Shown here: positions 27,287 through 36,225 of the stretch, piece by piece | Layout: every line of letters starts with the position of its first letter | Position numbering within the stretch: the first letter of the stretch is position 1 | NCBI RefSeq assembly: GCF_029854155.1 | Contig: NZ_CP122958.1 | Span: 256,001 to 320,000, forward strand | DNA from: Methanonatronarchaeum sp. AMET-Sl | Lineage (GTDB): Archaea > Halobacteriota > Methanonatronarchaeia > Methanonatronarchaeales > Methanonatronarchaeaceae | DNA length: 64,000 nt | Direction of reading: 5' to 3' | The notes under the pieces: model-generated | Database searches by the model: none | The model's input: only the letters and a program-made list of their open reading frames with translations | What the model was told of the DNA's origin: nothing | Translations under genes and position numbers: made by a program

Positions 27287-28306
27287 ATGAATAAAATACA
27301 GAGTTTTTTTGAAGCAGAAGAAGGTCAGGTCGGAATCGGAACACTGATCGTCTTCATAGCCATGGTCCTAGTAGCAGCAATAGCCGCCGCAGTACTAATC
27401 AACACAGCCGGATACCTACAAGAACAAGCAACCAGAACAGGAGAAGAAAGCACAGCCGCAGTATCAGACGGACTAGAAGTAGGAACAATAACAGGAGAAA
27501 TACAAAACAACATACTAAAAATCGAGACTATTAACGAACAACATATAATGGACCTTAGTGGCACGGATTGGAGCGTTGATGAAGATGATACTACTGTTGA
27601 GATTGTTGATGATAGAAAAGTTCACTTCGAAGTAACCATAACCGGTAATGGAGAAGAAATAAATGATGTTGCCGCCACTCTTTCAGTATTCGACGATACT
27701 AATGATTATGAAGTAGAAGTAGCAGAAGAAACCGAAGTCACTCTTAGCAGTGAAGACGATGAGGTTACTTTAGTGGGTGCTTGGATGCCTGACGCTGATG
27801 AAGAAGTTGAGGTCGAAGACAGCCCGTTTGATGTCAAAATAGATGTCGATGGAGATTCAGATGATACTACAGATTCAGAGGATGATACTATAGTGGTTGT
27901 TGAAGAGGATATTGATCGTGCGGTTACTCAGGTTAGTATGAATGTTGAGTTGAAGCCTGGTAGCTCTAACCTCGACTTGTCTGTGGTGACTATTGATTAC
28001 GTCGATGATAGTGTTGCTACTACGTTGACTTATGGCGGTAACAACGGTGACCTTGGTGCTATCGAAGGTGATGGTGAGTTTGTTGTAGATCCTATATATG
28101 ATCAGGATGGTTCGATTGACTCGGATAAGGTCATGACTAGTAGCCAGGATGTTGCTCAGATATGGATTGATTCCTATGGACTGACAGATGGCCTGCAAAC
28201 AGGTGAAAGTGCTGACATAGTTATAACACCAGGTGATGGTTCAGAAGCTTACGCAACACTTGTTGTACCAAACACACTCACAGGACTAGACGTAGTAGGG
28301 CTCTAA
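27287..28306 (+). CDS. Archaellin (flagellin) 2, enlarged
   Basis: 339 residues. The first 65 residues and last 20 ([15 protein letters not shown]) are nearly identical to archaellin 1, at DNA level too. The centre carries an extra block of about 130 residues (about 70-210), very acidic, with an Ig-like pattern: [20 protein letters not shown] and [15 protein letters not shown]. This insert probably forms an added outer domain on the filament. GGAGTG lies 11 bases before the ATG. A stem-loop with T-run follows the stop. Two archaellins with different surfaces could be major/minor subunits or alternative filaments. Confidence 0.92.
   Translation: MNKIQSFFEAEEGQVGIGTLIVFIAMVLVAAIAAAVLINTAGYLQEQATRTGEESTAAVSDGLEVGTITGEIQNNILKIETINEQHIMDLSGTDWSVDEDDTTVEIVDDRKVHFEVTITGNGEEINDVAATLSVFDDTNDYEVEVAEETEVTLSSEDDEVTLVGAWMPDADEEVEVEDSPFDVKIDVDGDSDDTTDSEDDTIVVVEEDIDRAVTQVSMNVELKPGSSNLDLSVVTIDYVDDSVATTLTYGGNNGDLGAIEGDGEFVVDPIYDQDGSIDSDKVMTSSQDVAQIWIDSYGLTDGLQTGESADIVITPGDGSEAYATLVVPNTLTGLDVVGL
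27314..27472. repeat. 159-bp repeat shared by archaellin genes, copy B
   Basis: See 26673-26831. The last about 60 bases of both genes (27195-27256 and 28235-28296) are also nearly identical. Confidence 0.9.
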
Positions 28307-28339
28307 AAAACACATGTAAAAACGCTGAAATATATTGTT

Positions 28340-28380
28340 GGTTGGATTAACCCCCAACCACACAACCCTCCCTTTTTTTA
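28340..28380 (+). terminator. Archaellin operon terminator
   Basis: GGTTGG-ATTAACCC-CCAACC followed by CCCTCCC and seven T. Confidence 0.65.
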
Positions 28381-28740
28381 TTAACTACCTTTTCCTTGAA
28401 TCCTGTGTTTATCCAAATTGATTTTAATTTAAACATCCTCAACCACTTATCCCATCATATCTCCAGATAACATTGTCGAGATGGTTTGTATGGCCTAAAA
28501 ATCATTTATTGCTCAATATAGACCTATCGGATAGCTTTTAAATTCAAAAATAGTTTTTTCAGTTAAAAAATACATAATATAAACCATATAACTACAGATA
28601 TTTCACTTAAAAATATATGTCGGGAACTTGTTTGGGTTAAGTTAGATAGGTGTTTAATTTCAATTAGATAGGGTTGGTTTTTTTGGTTTTTAGGTGGTGT
28701 TTTTAAGTCATTGGGTCTGTGTTTTCGGTATTTTTATGTT
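28381..28740. other. Intergenic region
   Basis: AT-rich, turning G/T-rich from 28620 toward the 3' end of the next minus-strand gene. No gene seen. Confidence 0.45.
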
Positions 28741-29268
28741 CTATTTTTTTGTTGTGTTTAGGGTTGGTTTGGGTTTGGGGTTTGGTTTTTTGTTTATTGT
28801 TTCTATTATTTTGATTGTGATTGCTGTTGTGGTTGTTATTATTGCTGGTGTTATGTCGGTTGATAGGTAGAGCATGTTTGTTGGTCTATCTATGATTAGG
28901 GGGTAGAATCCCCAGTACTGGCTGGGTGTTGGTTTGAGTAGGTAGTAATCGAGTATTAGGTGTGAGATTGCTCCTATGATTAGGAGGGTGAATATTTTTT
29001 TTCTATGTTTTTTGTCGAAGAGATATGTTATGAGTAGGGCTGTGATGGTTGTTCCGATTAGGGTGTGCAGTCCCCACCATGAGTAGGGGGTTCCAAGTAA
29101 TTGTTGTATGTGTTCTGGTGGGATGATGTGTTGGATTCTTGAGAGGTCTGGTAGGATTGCTCCGATCATTCCTATGGGTATGTGTTCTTTCTTTATGTAG
29201 TTGGTTTTCATTGACATTATTTTGAGTATTATGTAGATGATGAGTACGTGGGTTAGGAGGTCGGCCAT
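28741..29268 (-). CDS. Membrane-bound metal-dependent hydrolase-like protein (YdjM/DUF457-like)
   Basis: About 175 residues with four membrane segments. It begins MADLLTHVLIIYIIL, has GAILPDLSRIQHII (about residue 35), WWGLHTLIGTTITALLI and LLIIGAISHLILDYYLLKP. The H-x-D pattern of early His, P-D, H-T and S-H-L-x-x-D matches archaeal YdjM/DUF457-type putative metal-dependent hydrolases. The C-terminal tail is K/P/N/T-rich. I start at the ATG 29268, which overlaps by one base the stop of the upstream gene, indicating translational coupling. Biochemical role unproven. Confidence 0.75.
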   Translation of the reverse strand: MADLLTHVLIIYIILKIMSMKTNYIKKEHIPIGMIGAILPDLSRIQHIIPPEHIQQLLGTPYSWWGLHTLIGTTITALLITYLFDKKHRKKIFTLLIIGAISHLILDYYLLKPTPSQYWGFYPLIIDRPTNMLYLSTDITPAIITTTTAITIKIIETINKKPNPKPKPTLNTTKK

Positions 29269-29567
29269 TATAACCGTCTCCTGAAGACATATTTTTTGTA
29301 GCCCGGTTTCCAGTAGGTTAGGAAGAGGAGGAGGGTTAGGGTTAATCCGATGAATGAGGCCAGCCACATGTAGGTGGTTTTGTTATCGCTTGATATAATC
29401 TCTATCTCGATGAATAGTTTATCGACCTGAAGGGTGTTATCGGCCTCTAATACTCCTGTTACATATACTGTGTCTCCTATAGCTAGGTCGCTACCTATAT
29501 TTGTAAGGGTTAGGTTTTGGTGGTGGTTTGTGGTTTTGATGGATATTGTTGTTGGCTCGGTGTTCAC
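29268..29567 (-). CDS. Small OB-fold-like membrane-anchored protein, probably 5'-truncated
   Basis: At least 99 residues. The beta-rich part with IGDTVYVTGVLEADNTLQVD resembles an OB-fold (tRNA_anti-like) domain. One membrane segment (MWLASFIGLTLTLLLFLTYW) and a short basic tail KKYVFRRRL follow. The only start in frame is GTG 29567, but the frame is open for another 20 codons upstream with continuing OB-like sequence (HIGNEITVKGNIVNTEP) and without ATG. The first strand and a signal peptide are therefore probably missing through rearrangement. It is coupled to the downstream hydrolase-like gene. Confidence 0.5.
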   Translation of the reverse strand: MNTEPTTISIKTTNHHQNLTLTNIGSDLAIGDTVYVTGVLEADNTLQVDKLFIEIEIISSDNKTTYMWLASFIGLTLTLLLFLTYWKPGYKKYVFRRRL

Positions 29568-29879
29568 TATATTTCCTTTAACCGTTATTTCATTGCCAAT
29601 ATGTTCACTGCCTGTCTCTGAGGTCTTCTATCAGGCTATTCATCTTGTTTTGGTATTGCTGTCGGTCCATAAAATCGGTTTGTCGGTGACCGGCATACCC
29701 TACATTAAGAACTTGGAATCGATATCAAGAGAACCGAGACTAAAACAACTCTCCACTTCATTCCTACTCAAACTCAAACTTTGTAGTCTTGCAGAGAAAA
29801 CTGGGGTTCTTTAAACTCTCTGACTTTCAATACTCAACCAACCATTTACCATCTAAGTACTTGTGCCTTTCTTTTTTAT
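29568..29879. other. Rearranged intergenic region
   Basis: Contains the continued frame of the OB-like gene and, on the minus strand at about 29605-29724, a 39-codon piece QTDFMDRQQYQNKMNSLIED ending at a stop. That piece looks like a helical C-terminus cut from a larger gene. Neither has a proper start. Confidence 0.3.
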
Positions 29880-29939
29880 AAAGAAAGTGTATTGGATAAG
29901 ATGTATTTTAAAGAAAGTGTATTGGTTAAGATGTGTTTA
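29880..29939. repeat. 30-bp tandem repeat abutting the integrase stop codon
   Basis: Two adjacent 30-base units, each starting AAAGAAAGTGTATTGG, match at about 26 of 30 positions and end exactly where the integrase stop codon begins. They could be recombinase core or arm sites. Confidence 0.85.
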
Positions 29940-31187
29940 TTATTGTTTTTTTCTTATGATTATTTGGTTTTCATTGATTTTTTCGATGTATTTCCATCCT
30001 TTGTTTAGGTGTTTTTGTAGTTTTTTTGGTTCTATGATTTTGTCTTTTTCTTCTGTTGGTGGTGTGGTTGTGAAGTCGATTTTTTTGTATTGTTTTCTGT
30101 GGTATTTGGTTTTGGTTTTGTCGTAGTATGGGTCTTCGCTGCCTGGTAGTACGTGGCCCATGAAGAATTCTTGTGTGCCTCGGTCTAGGATTTCTCCGGT
30201 TTCTGTTTCTGTTCTTAGTTGGGATTTGAATGCTTTTCGGAGTGTGTGGGGTGATATGTGTTGGTGTTTGTCTATTTCTGCGTGTTTGGCTGCTTTTTTG
30301 ATTTTGCGGGATATTGATGATCTGGTTACTCGTTCTTGGTTTCGGTTTTCGTATTGGTTCCATTCTGAGTGGAATAATGGGTGTTCTGGTTTTAGTTCGC
30401 CGTATTTTGTTTTTCTTTCGTTGAGGTATGTTTTGAGTGCTTTGGTTGCTTGTTTGCAGATGAAGCTGTAGTATGGTATTTTTCCTTTGCATGCTCCTTC
30501 TAATCTTTGTTTCATTTCGGGGTATACGGGTAGTTTGATGACTTCGTGGTCTTGTTTGAGTTCTTGTTGTATGTCTTTTATGTTTAGTGCTAGTAGGGTG
30601 TTTATTCGGAGGCCGCTGCTCCATAGGGAGAGTATTATTGTTCGGTCTCGGTTGCTGTTGGCTGCGTCGGCGATTTGATGGACTTCGTGTTTGGTTGGGA
30701 TGTATTCTTGTTTTTTTCTGTATCTTGTTGGTATGTGTAGTTTGTCGATTTCTATGTCTTTGTTGTTGGTTCTGTAGAAGGATTCGATTCGTTTTATTTC
30801 GCTGTTTATGTATCTTCTGCTTTTTTCTTCTATGAGGAGTTGGTCTCGATAGTCTTCTAGCTGTTGCTCAATCGCTTCTTTTGTTTGTTGGGTGAGTTGG
30901 TCTGGCTCTATGTCTAGGTGTTTGGTGTATCTGCTGATTGTGCGGAGGTATACTTTTCTTGTTTTCATGCTTTTTGTTTGTCTTGCGTAGTGGTTGAGGA
31001 ATCTTTGTATTGTTTTGTATTTGCTTTTCCATGCGTCTGTTCCTTTTCTGGCTTTGATTTTGAGGTTTTTTTCGAACTGTCGGAGTGGTTGTTGGCCTTG
31101 TTTGAATTTGCCGAACTGTTTTTTCTCTCGCTGGTTTTGTTGGTTTTTGTTTTCTGGTTTTTGTTTTGGTTTGTTTTTCTGTGTCAT
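29940..31187 (-). CDS. Tyrosine recombinase/integrase
   Basis: 415 residues. The first 35 are a Lys/Gln-rich tail, then comes a SAM-like core-binding domain (about 60-165: FLNHYARQTKSMKTRKVYLR). The catalytic domain has the first Arg in SLWSSGLRINTLLAL (about residue 200), H-x-x-R in ISPHTLRKAFKSQL (about 320), then FFMGHVLPGSEDPYYDK, where the G-H and the following Tyr pair supply the last His and the nucleophile. It is longer than archaeal XerA (about 285) and is virus/plasmid-like. It lies 345 bases from tRNA-Arg on the same strand, a usual integration target. The whole gene is A/C-rich on the coding strand. Confidence 0.88.
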   Translation of the reverse strand: MTQKNKPKQKPENKNQQNQREKKQFGKFKQGQQPLRQFEKNLKIKARKGTDAWKSKYKTIQRFLNHYARQTKSMKTRKVYLRTISRYTKHLDIEPDQLTQQTKEAIEQQLEDYRDQLLIEEKSRRYINSEIKRIESFYRTNNKDIEIDKLHIPTRYRKKQEYIPTKHEVHQIADAANSNRDRTIILSLWSSGLRINTLLALNIKDIQQELKQDHEVIKLPVYPEMKQRLEGACKGKIPYYSFICKQATKALKTYLNERKTKYGELKPEHPLFHSEWNQYENRNQERVTRSSISRKIKKAAKHAEIDKHQHISPHTLRKAFKSQLRTETETGEILDRGTQEFFMGHVLPGSEDPYYDKTKTKYHRKQYKKIDFTTTPPTEEKDKIIEPKKLQKHLNKGWKYIEKINENQIIIRKKQ

Positions 31188-31189
31188 TT

Positions 31190-31400
31190 TGGTTACCTTT
31201 GTTTTTGTGGTTTGTTTGTGGTTTTTTGGGTTAGGTAGGTATACTTTTCGATTTCTTGGGGTTTTCTGGTTTTTTTGGTGGTTTTTTGGGTTTTTTGTGG
31301 TTTTTTTGGGTTGTTTGGGTTTTTATGGTGGTGGGTTTGGGTTGGTTTTGTTGTGTTTTTGGTCTGTGTTTTCTTGGGTTTTTTGGGAAAAATTAGACTG
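31190..31400. other. Extreme G/T-rich strand segment
   Basis: About 210 bases with very few A or C on the plus strand, including several GGG tracts. No gene is supported; overlapping long frames here are low-complexity Phe/Trp/Gly/Val strings. Confidence 0.7.
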
Positions 31401-31530
31401 TCTCTAAATACTTTTAGAAAGAAATTAGGGGTTTTCGGGATATCAATATTGTTATAAATATATATAAATATGTTATATTGGTTTTTATGCTTTGAGAATC
31501 CGTAATTTTTTTTATTCGTTCGCTGTGGCG

Positions 31531-31608
<78 letters not shown>

Positions 31609-31663
31609 GAAATGCATAGGGTTTTTATTGTTGAGCCTAATATTTCTTCTGATTAGTGATATT

Positions 31664-32089
31664 ATGTCTGTACTTTCTGAAGCAAAGGTTTTGGAGAAAA
31701 TTAATAATGATGAGTTGTTGATCAAGCCTTTTTCTAGTGATTGTTTGCAGCCTGCTTCTTATGACCTGCGGGTTGACCAAGATTATGTGTTGGAGGGGCA
31801 TTGTCTTGTTAGTAGTTTGGAGACTGTTGGCTTACCTATGGATGTTGCTGGTTTGATTCGTATGCGTTCTACCTTTGGTCGTGAGGGTGTTTTTTTGAGT
31901 GGGGGGTATATTGATCCTGGTTATAAGGGTGATATTACTTTGTGTCTTTTTAATGCTGGTGAGCCTGTAGAGATAGAGGAAGGGGAGGGTATTGCTCAGA
32001 TTATTTTCTTTGAAGTTATTGGTGAGACTGGAGGATATGATGGGAAATATCAGAATTCATGTGGTGTTATTGGGTCTAAAAGGCTTTAA
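31664..32089 (+). CDS. dCTP deaminase/dUTPase-superfamily protein
   Basis: 141 residues. It has LIKPFSSDCLQPASYDLRVD (typical QPxSxDLR of Dcd), GLIRMRSTFGREGVFLSGG (motif 2 region) and YIDPGYKGDITLCLFNAGEP (motif 3), and ends with GEGIAQIIFFEV. In dCTP deaminases the position two after L-T-L is the catalytic Glu; here the sequence is T-L-C-L, so that Glu is absent and the site looks more like a dUTPase. The protein is also shorter than usual Dcd (170-200). I therefore favour dUTP diphosphatase or an unusual family member. ATG 31664 was chosen over an upstream in-frame start because homologues begin near MSVLSE. Confidence 0.75.
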   Translation: MSVLSEAKVLEKINNDELLIKPFSSDCLQPASYDLRVDQDYVLEGHCLVSSLETVGLPMDVAGLIRMRSTFGREGVFLSGGYIDPGYKGDITLCLFNAGEPVEIEEGEGIAQIIFFEVIGETGGYDGKYQNSCGVIGSKRL

Positions 32090-32100
32090 TACGTTAGATT

Positions 32101-32547
32101 TTATAGTTGTATTTGGTGTTGTTCTTTTATTGTGTTTAGTGTTAGCATTGTGTATGTTTTTTTTACGTCTTTTCTTGATAATATTTGTTTTATGAATTGG
32201 TTTAGTTGTTCTCGGTTTTGGAATTTGGCTATTGTTATTGCGTCGTATTCTCCTGTTACATCATATACTGCTGTTATGTGGGGGTTTTGTGCTATTTCTT
32301 TTTCTAGGTCTTCTATTTGGCTTCCTTCTCCCGAGATTCCGATTATTGTGATTAGGTCGTATCCGAGTTTTTGGTAGTCTATGTCTGGTACAAAACCTTT
32401 TATTACTCCGTTTTTTTGCATTTTTTGTATTCGGTTGTATACTGTTCCTTCCGATTTGCCTATGTTTTTGGCTATTTCTCGGTAGGGTTTTCTTGCGTCT
32501 TTCTGGAGTTCTTTTAGTATTTGTATGTCGGTTTCATCAATACTCAT
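32101..32547 (-). CDS. Lrp/AsnC-family transcriptional regulator
   Basis: 148 residues. The N-terminal winged helix has [20 protein letters not shown] and [20 protein letters not shown]. The C-terminal RAM effector domain follows ([37 protein letters not shown]). Such proteins bind amino acids and regulate amino-acid and nitrogen genes as octamers. It is divergent from glnA with 145 bases between the start codons, so control of glnA and of itself is likely. It converges with the Dcd-like gene. Confidence 0.92.
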   Translation of the reverse strand: MSIDETDIQILKELQKDARKPYREIAKNIGKSEGTVYNRIQKMQKNGVIKGFVPDIDYQKLGYDLITIIGISGEGSQIEDLEKEIAQNPHITAVYDVTGEYDAITIAKFQNREQLNQFIKQILSRKDVKKTYTMLTLNTIKEQHQIQL

Positions 32548-32629
32548 ACAATGTATGTATTAGTTGTGTTGTATTGAAGTTTTCTTCATATTTTTTGGGT
32601 TTTATTGTTGATTTGTTCATCTGAAAAGG

Positions 32630-32638
32630 TTTATATAA
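32630..32638 (+). promoter_or_regulatory. TATA box of glnA
   Basis: TTTATATAA, preceded by GAAAAGG (BRE-like purines), about 55 bases before the ATG at 32692. It lies in the region shared with the divergent Lrp-type gene. Confidence 0.65.
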
Positions 32639-32691
32639 CATTTAAATTCAAAATATGGTTGGAATAATTAAATAAAATGGTGAATGATAAT

Positions 32692-34032
32692 ATGAGTGAT
32701 TTAGATAAAGAGAGTGTTTTAGATAGAGCCAGGGAAGCGGATGTTAAGTTTGTCCGATTACAGTTTACAGATATATTGGGTATAGTTAAGAATGTGGCGA
32801 TCCCGATAACTCAGTTGGAGAAAGCCTTTGACGAGGGTATTTGGTTTGATGGGTCATCAATCGAAGGTTTCGTTAGAATACAAGAGAGCGATATGCGGTT
32901 AGAGCCTGACCCCGATACCTACGCAGTCTTACCATGGAGAGGTACCGAGGACGGGTCAAACAACACCGCCAGACTAATATGTGACGTGAAAACAACTAAC
33001 GGAGACGCGTTTGAAGCAGACCCTAGAAATGTACTAAAAACCACAATACAAAAAGCACAGGACATGGGTTTTGATTTCTTTGCCGGACCAGAACCTGAGT
33101 TCTTTGTGTTTGAAAAAGAAGATGGGCAGGCAACTTTGAAGGCACATGATGCTGGTGGGTATTTCGACCAAGCACCAAAAGACTTGGCGTCGAACCTAAG
33201 GAGAGATATAATACTAACATTAGAAGAGATTGGGTTCGAGATTGAGGCCAGCCATCACGAAGTAGCCGAGGGACAACACGAAATCGACTTCAAATACGCA
33301 GATGGAATAACAACAGCAGACAACATAGCCACCTTCAGGTCAGCAGTAAGAGCAGTAGCCGAACTAAATGATTTGCATGCAACCTTTATGCCGAAGCCAA
33401 TAACCGGTATAAATGGTAGTGGAATGCACGTACACCTCTCACTATTCCAAGATGGTGAAAATGCTTTCCATGACCCAGGTGATGAATACAACCTTTCAAA
33501 AACCGGGTATCACTTCCTCGCTGGAGTGTTGGAGCATGCACCAGCTATCACCGCAATCACAAACCCTATCGTTAACTCATACAAACGATTGGTACCAGGA
33601 TACGAAGCCCCCATCTACATAGCTTGGAGCAACCTCAACAGATCCGCATTAATCAGAAAGCCAGCAGCAAGAGCACCCGAAAGCACCCGAATCGAACTAA
33701 GGTCACCAGACCCATCATGCAACCCCTACCTAGCACTCGCCGCAATACTAGGCGCAGGACTAGACGGAATCGAAAGAGAGTTAGAAGCTCCAGACCCAGT
33801 AAGCGAAAACATCTACCAACTAACCAAAGAAAAGAGAAAGGAATATGGAATCGAGACATTACCAGGAAACCTAAAACAAGCAATAGACGCCCTCAAACAA
33901 GACAAAGTAATACAAGACGTGTTGGGAGAGCTTGTTACCAGTAAGTTTATTGAGGCTAAAACCCGGGAGTGGGATGAATACAAAGGCCAAGTAAGTGATT
34001 GGGAAATCGATAGATATCTAGAAAAATTCTAA
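32692..34032 (+). CDS. glnA: Glutamine synthetase type I
   Basis: 446 residues, glutamate + NH3 + ATP to glutamine. It has the beta-grasp N-domain ([18 protein letters not shown]), [14 protein letters not shown], the metal/glutamate site [36 protein letters not shown] (GxGxHxH) and the ATP-binding [11 protein letters not shown] region with [11 protein letters not shown]. Full length for the GSI-alpha type; no adenylylation loop is obvious. The start is ATG 32692, which has GGTGAATG upstream, rather than 32677. The Lrp-type regulator is divergent. The coding strand turns A/C-rich over the last third. Confidence 0.97.
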   Translation: MSDLDKESVLDRAREADVKFVRLQFTDILGIVKNVAIPITQLEKAFDEGIWFDGSSIEGFVRIQESDMRLEPDPDTYAVLPWRGTEDGSNNTARLICDVKTTNGDAFEADPRNVLKTTIQKAQDMGFDFFAGPEPEFFVFEKEDGQATLKAHDAGGYFDQAPKDLASNLRRDIILTLEEIGFEIEASHHEVAEGQHEIDFKYADGITTADNIATFRSAVRAVAELNDLHATFMPKPITGINGSGMHVHLSLFQDGENAFHDPGDEYNLSKTGYHFLAGVLEHAPAITAITNPIVNSYKRLVPGYEAPIYIAWSNLNRSALIRKPAARAPESTRIELRSPDPSCNPYLALAAILGAGLDGIERELEAPDPVSENIYQLTKEKRKEYGIETLPGNLKQAIDALKQDKVIQDVLGELVTSKFIEAKTREWDEYKGQVSDWEIDRYLEKF

Positions 34033-34058
34033 CCACCCCAAACCCTATTTATTTTATT

Positions 34059-35189
34059 ATGAAGGCTTTAGGCATCGACCCCGGAACCAAAAGCATGGAC
34101 ATCTGCGGCCTCCAGAACGGAGAGGTATACTACGAAAAATCAATCGACACAAAAAAGGCCGCAGAAAACCCAGCAACCATACTAAACCCCATCAAAGAAG
34201 CACAGCCAGATATAGTTGCAGCTCCATCCGGCTATGGAGTAGAACCAACAAAACTCAAAAACATACCCAAAAACAAACTCGAAAACTGGTACTATAATTA
34301 CATTTTGTTAACTGAGAAAATGTATATCGATCGGGCTAGAAAGAACAATGTTTTCGGAGCCGAACTCTACCACGCAATGACCGAATCCATAAAACAAATG
34401 CAAAAACTAAAAACAAAGGTACAGTTTATTCCAGGCGTAATAAACCTCCAAACAGTCCCAGAACACAGAAAAATCAATAAAATCGATATGGGGACCGCAG
34501 ACAAACTAGCCGTAACCGCACTCGGAATCCACGACCTCCATAAAAACCAAGAGATAGGATATGGGGAGGTTGATTTGTTGGTTCTTGAGATGGGTTTTGG
34601 CTACAACTCAATAATAAAGGTAGAGAACGGAGAGATTGTAGATGGCTTAGGGGGGACAACGATGCCGGGCCCTGGATTCCTAACCGCCTCCACTCTCGAC
34701 CTTGAGGTTGTTCAGTTAGGTAAGGTCTGGGACAAACAAGACGTATTCCAGGGAGGAGCGCAAACAATCGCAGACGTAAAAACACCACAACAACTAATCG
34801 AAACACAACACAAACCAAAATCAAAACTCGCATTCAACGCAATGATCGAAGCAATCGAAAAAGGAATCAAATCACTAAGAACACAAAAAACAACCCCAAT
34901 ACTACTATCCGGCCGACTAAAAAACATACCAAAAATAAAACAAACAATCAAACAAAAACTCCACACCCACCCAATCAGAAACATGAAAACACTAAAAAAC
35001 GCCACAAAAACAAAAGAAACCGCACAAGGATACGCAATGGTAGCAGACGGCCTCAACAAAGGAAAAAACAAAAACCTAATCAACCACATGAAAATACCAA
35101 AAGCAAAAGGACACTGCCTAGATTATCTATACCACCCAAAAGTCGAAAAAATACCAGAAACCTACACACAATTCAAACCAAAAAAATAA
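34059..35189 (+). CDS. DUF1464 protein (ASKHA-fold, butyrate-kinase-like)
   Basis: 376 residues. It begins KALGIDPGTKSMDICGLQNG, a phosphate-1 motif of the acetate/sugar kinase-Hsp70-actin superfamily. IDMGTADKLAVTALGIHDL, EVDLLVLEMGFGYNSIIKVE and GLGGTTMPGPGF follow, the pattern of archaeal DUF1464 proteins. It is predicted to bind ATP, but the acceptor substrate is unknown. It starts 26 bases after glnA and could be co-transcribed. The last 120 residues are K/N/T/Q-rich and A/C-rich in codons. Confidence 0.82.
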   Translation: MKALGIDPGTKSMDICGLQNGEVYYEKSIDTKKAAENPATILNPIKEAQPDIVAAPSGYGVEPTKLKNIPKNKLENWYYNYILLTEKMYIDRARKNNVFGAELYHAMTESIKQMQKLKTKVQFIPGVINLQTVPEHRKINKIDMGTADKLAVTALGIHDLHKNQEIGYGEVDLLVLEMGFGYNSIIKVENGEIVDGLGGTTMPGPGFLTASTLDLEVVQLGKVWDKQDVFQGGAQTIADVKTPQQLIETQHKPKSKLAFNAMIEAIEKGIKSLRTQKTTPILLSGRLKNIPKIKQTIKQKLHTHPIRNMKTLKNATKTKETAQGYAMVADGLNKGKNKNLINHMKIPKAKGHCLDYLYHPKVEKIPETYTQFKPKK

Positions 35190-35227
35190 CCCCCAAACCA
35201 AACCCCATTTAAATACAATAAAATCCC

Positions 35228-36151
35228 TTAACCATCATTTTTTTTTATGGTTGCTCCTTGGTTATCTGGGTTTGTTATGAATACATTTTTGATTATTTTT
35301 TTGGCTTGTTTTCGTGATTTTTTTATGTTTTGTTTGTTTGTTATTTGGTAGATTGTTGGTCCCCATGAGCTCTGTCCAACCCCCTTTGATATTTTTTGTA
35401 GTTTTTTTGTGAGTTTTTGTCCTTTTTTTGTTGCGTACTGGCCGTTTTGTATTGGTTTGAATGTTTGTCCCATCTGTTGTTGGATGTTGTGTATTGCTTT
35501 GTTGAATTCTTGGAGGTCTTTGTTTATTGATGGTATCATTCTACATAGGATTTCTGCTGATACTTTTTCTGTGTATCTGGGGGTGGTTGGCAGTAGTTTT
35601 TGGAGTGCTTTTTGTTCTTTTTTTCCGCTTACTCCAGTGCCGGGTGGAACTGCTATCAAAATCTTCCATTCTTTTGGGAAGTTTGTTCTGTATATCTGTC
35701 CTGTTTCTCCAGCCTCAACAACAAAACCACCATCTCTAAAAGTATTTAATCCAACCCTAGAGTATTTGAACCGCCCTAGGTCTTCTGCAACCAGTTCAAC
35801 ATCAACCTCAGTATCGTAGAGGTGTTTTATTGCAGTTAGTATTGAGAGGGTTGTCTGGGTTCCACTTCCAAAACCCTTATGCATAGGAATAACACTCTCA
35901 ACCTCCACCTCAACACCCCCAACCCCCAAATACCTAACTATTTTCTCAGTTCTCTCCCGAATACTCTCTATATGGCTTTCAGGTATATTTTGGTTGGTTT
36001 TTATTGTGGTTTGGTTAGATTTTTTTATCTTGAATTTGTTTCTTGGTTCCTGTATTGCTAAACCTACACCACCATACCGAAGTGGGTATTCATCGCTTAG
36101 ATTGATGAAGCCGAGGTGGAGGCGTGCGGGAGCGGAAACAATAACACTCAT
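35228..36151 (-). CDS. Beta-ribofuranosylaminobenzene 5'-phosphate synthase
   Basis: 307 residues of GHMP-kinase-like fold. It opens VSAPARLHLGFINLSDEYPL and has the glycine-rich loop PMHKGFGSGTQTTLSILTAI near residue 105. The enzyme joins 4-hydroxybenzoate or 4-aminobenzoate to PRPP, the first committed step of tetrahydromethanopterin synthesis, and is found in methanogens and other H4MPT users. SAPARLHLGF and GLAIQEP are typical of this subfamily rather than of true GHMP kinases. ATG 36151 was taken (SVIVSAPA); three extra codons are possible upstream. It converges with the DUF1464 gene. Confidence 0.85.
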   Translation of the reverse strand: MSVIVSAPARLHLGFINLSDEYPLRYGGVGLAIQEPRNKFKIKKSNQTTIKTNQNIPESHIESIRERTEKIVRYLGVGGVEVEVESVIPMHKGFGSGTQTTLSILTAIKHLYDTEVDVELVAEDLGRFKYSRVGLNTFRDGGFVVEAGETGQIYRTNFPKEWKILIAVPPGTGVSGKKEQKALQKLLPTTPRYTEKVSAEILCRMIPSINKDLQEFNKAIHNIQQQMGQTFKPIQNGQYATKKGQKLTKKLQKISKGVGQSSWGPTIYQITNKQNIKKSRKQAKKIIKNVFITNPDNQGATIKKNDG

Positions 36152-36225
36152 AGAAAACATCCAAGGTTTTTATTTAAACTATTTTTTTTATTATCAAGAG
36201 TTCTTCTTGGTGGTTTTGTGTTTGT

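Noticed and set aside
29880..29939. CRISPR-like 30-bp repeats
   Set aside because: Only two units, directly adjacent with no spacer.
30918..31457. Plus-strand ORFs antisense to the integrase and in the G/T tract
   Set aside because: Low-complexity Phe/Trp/Gly frames created by strand composition.
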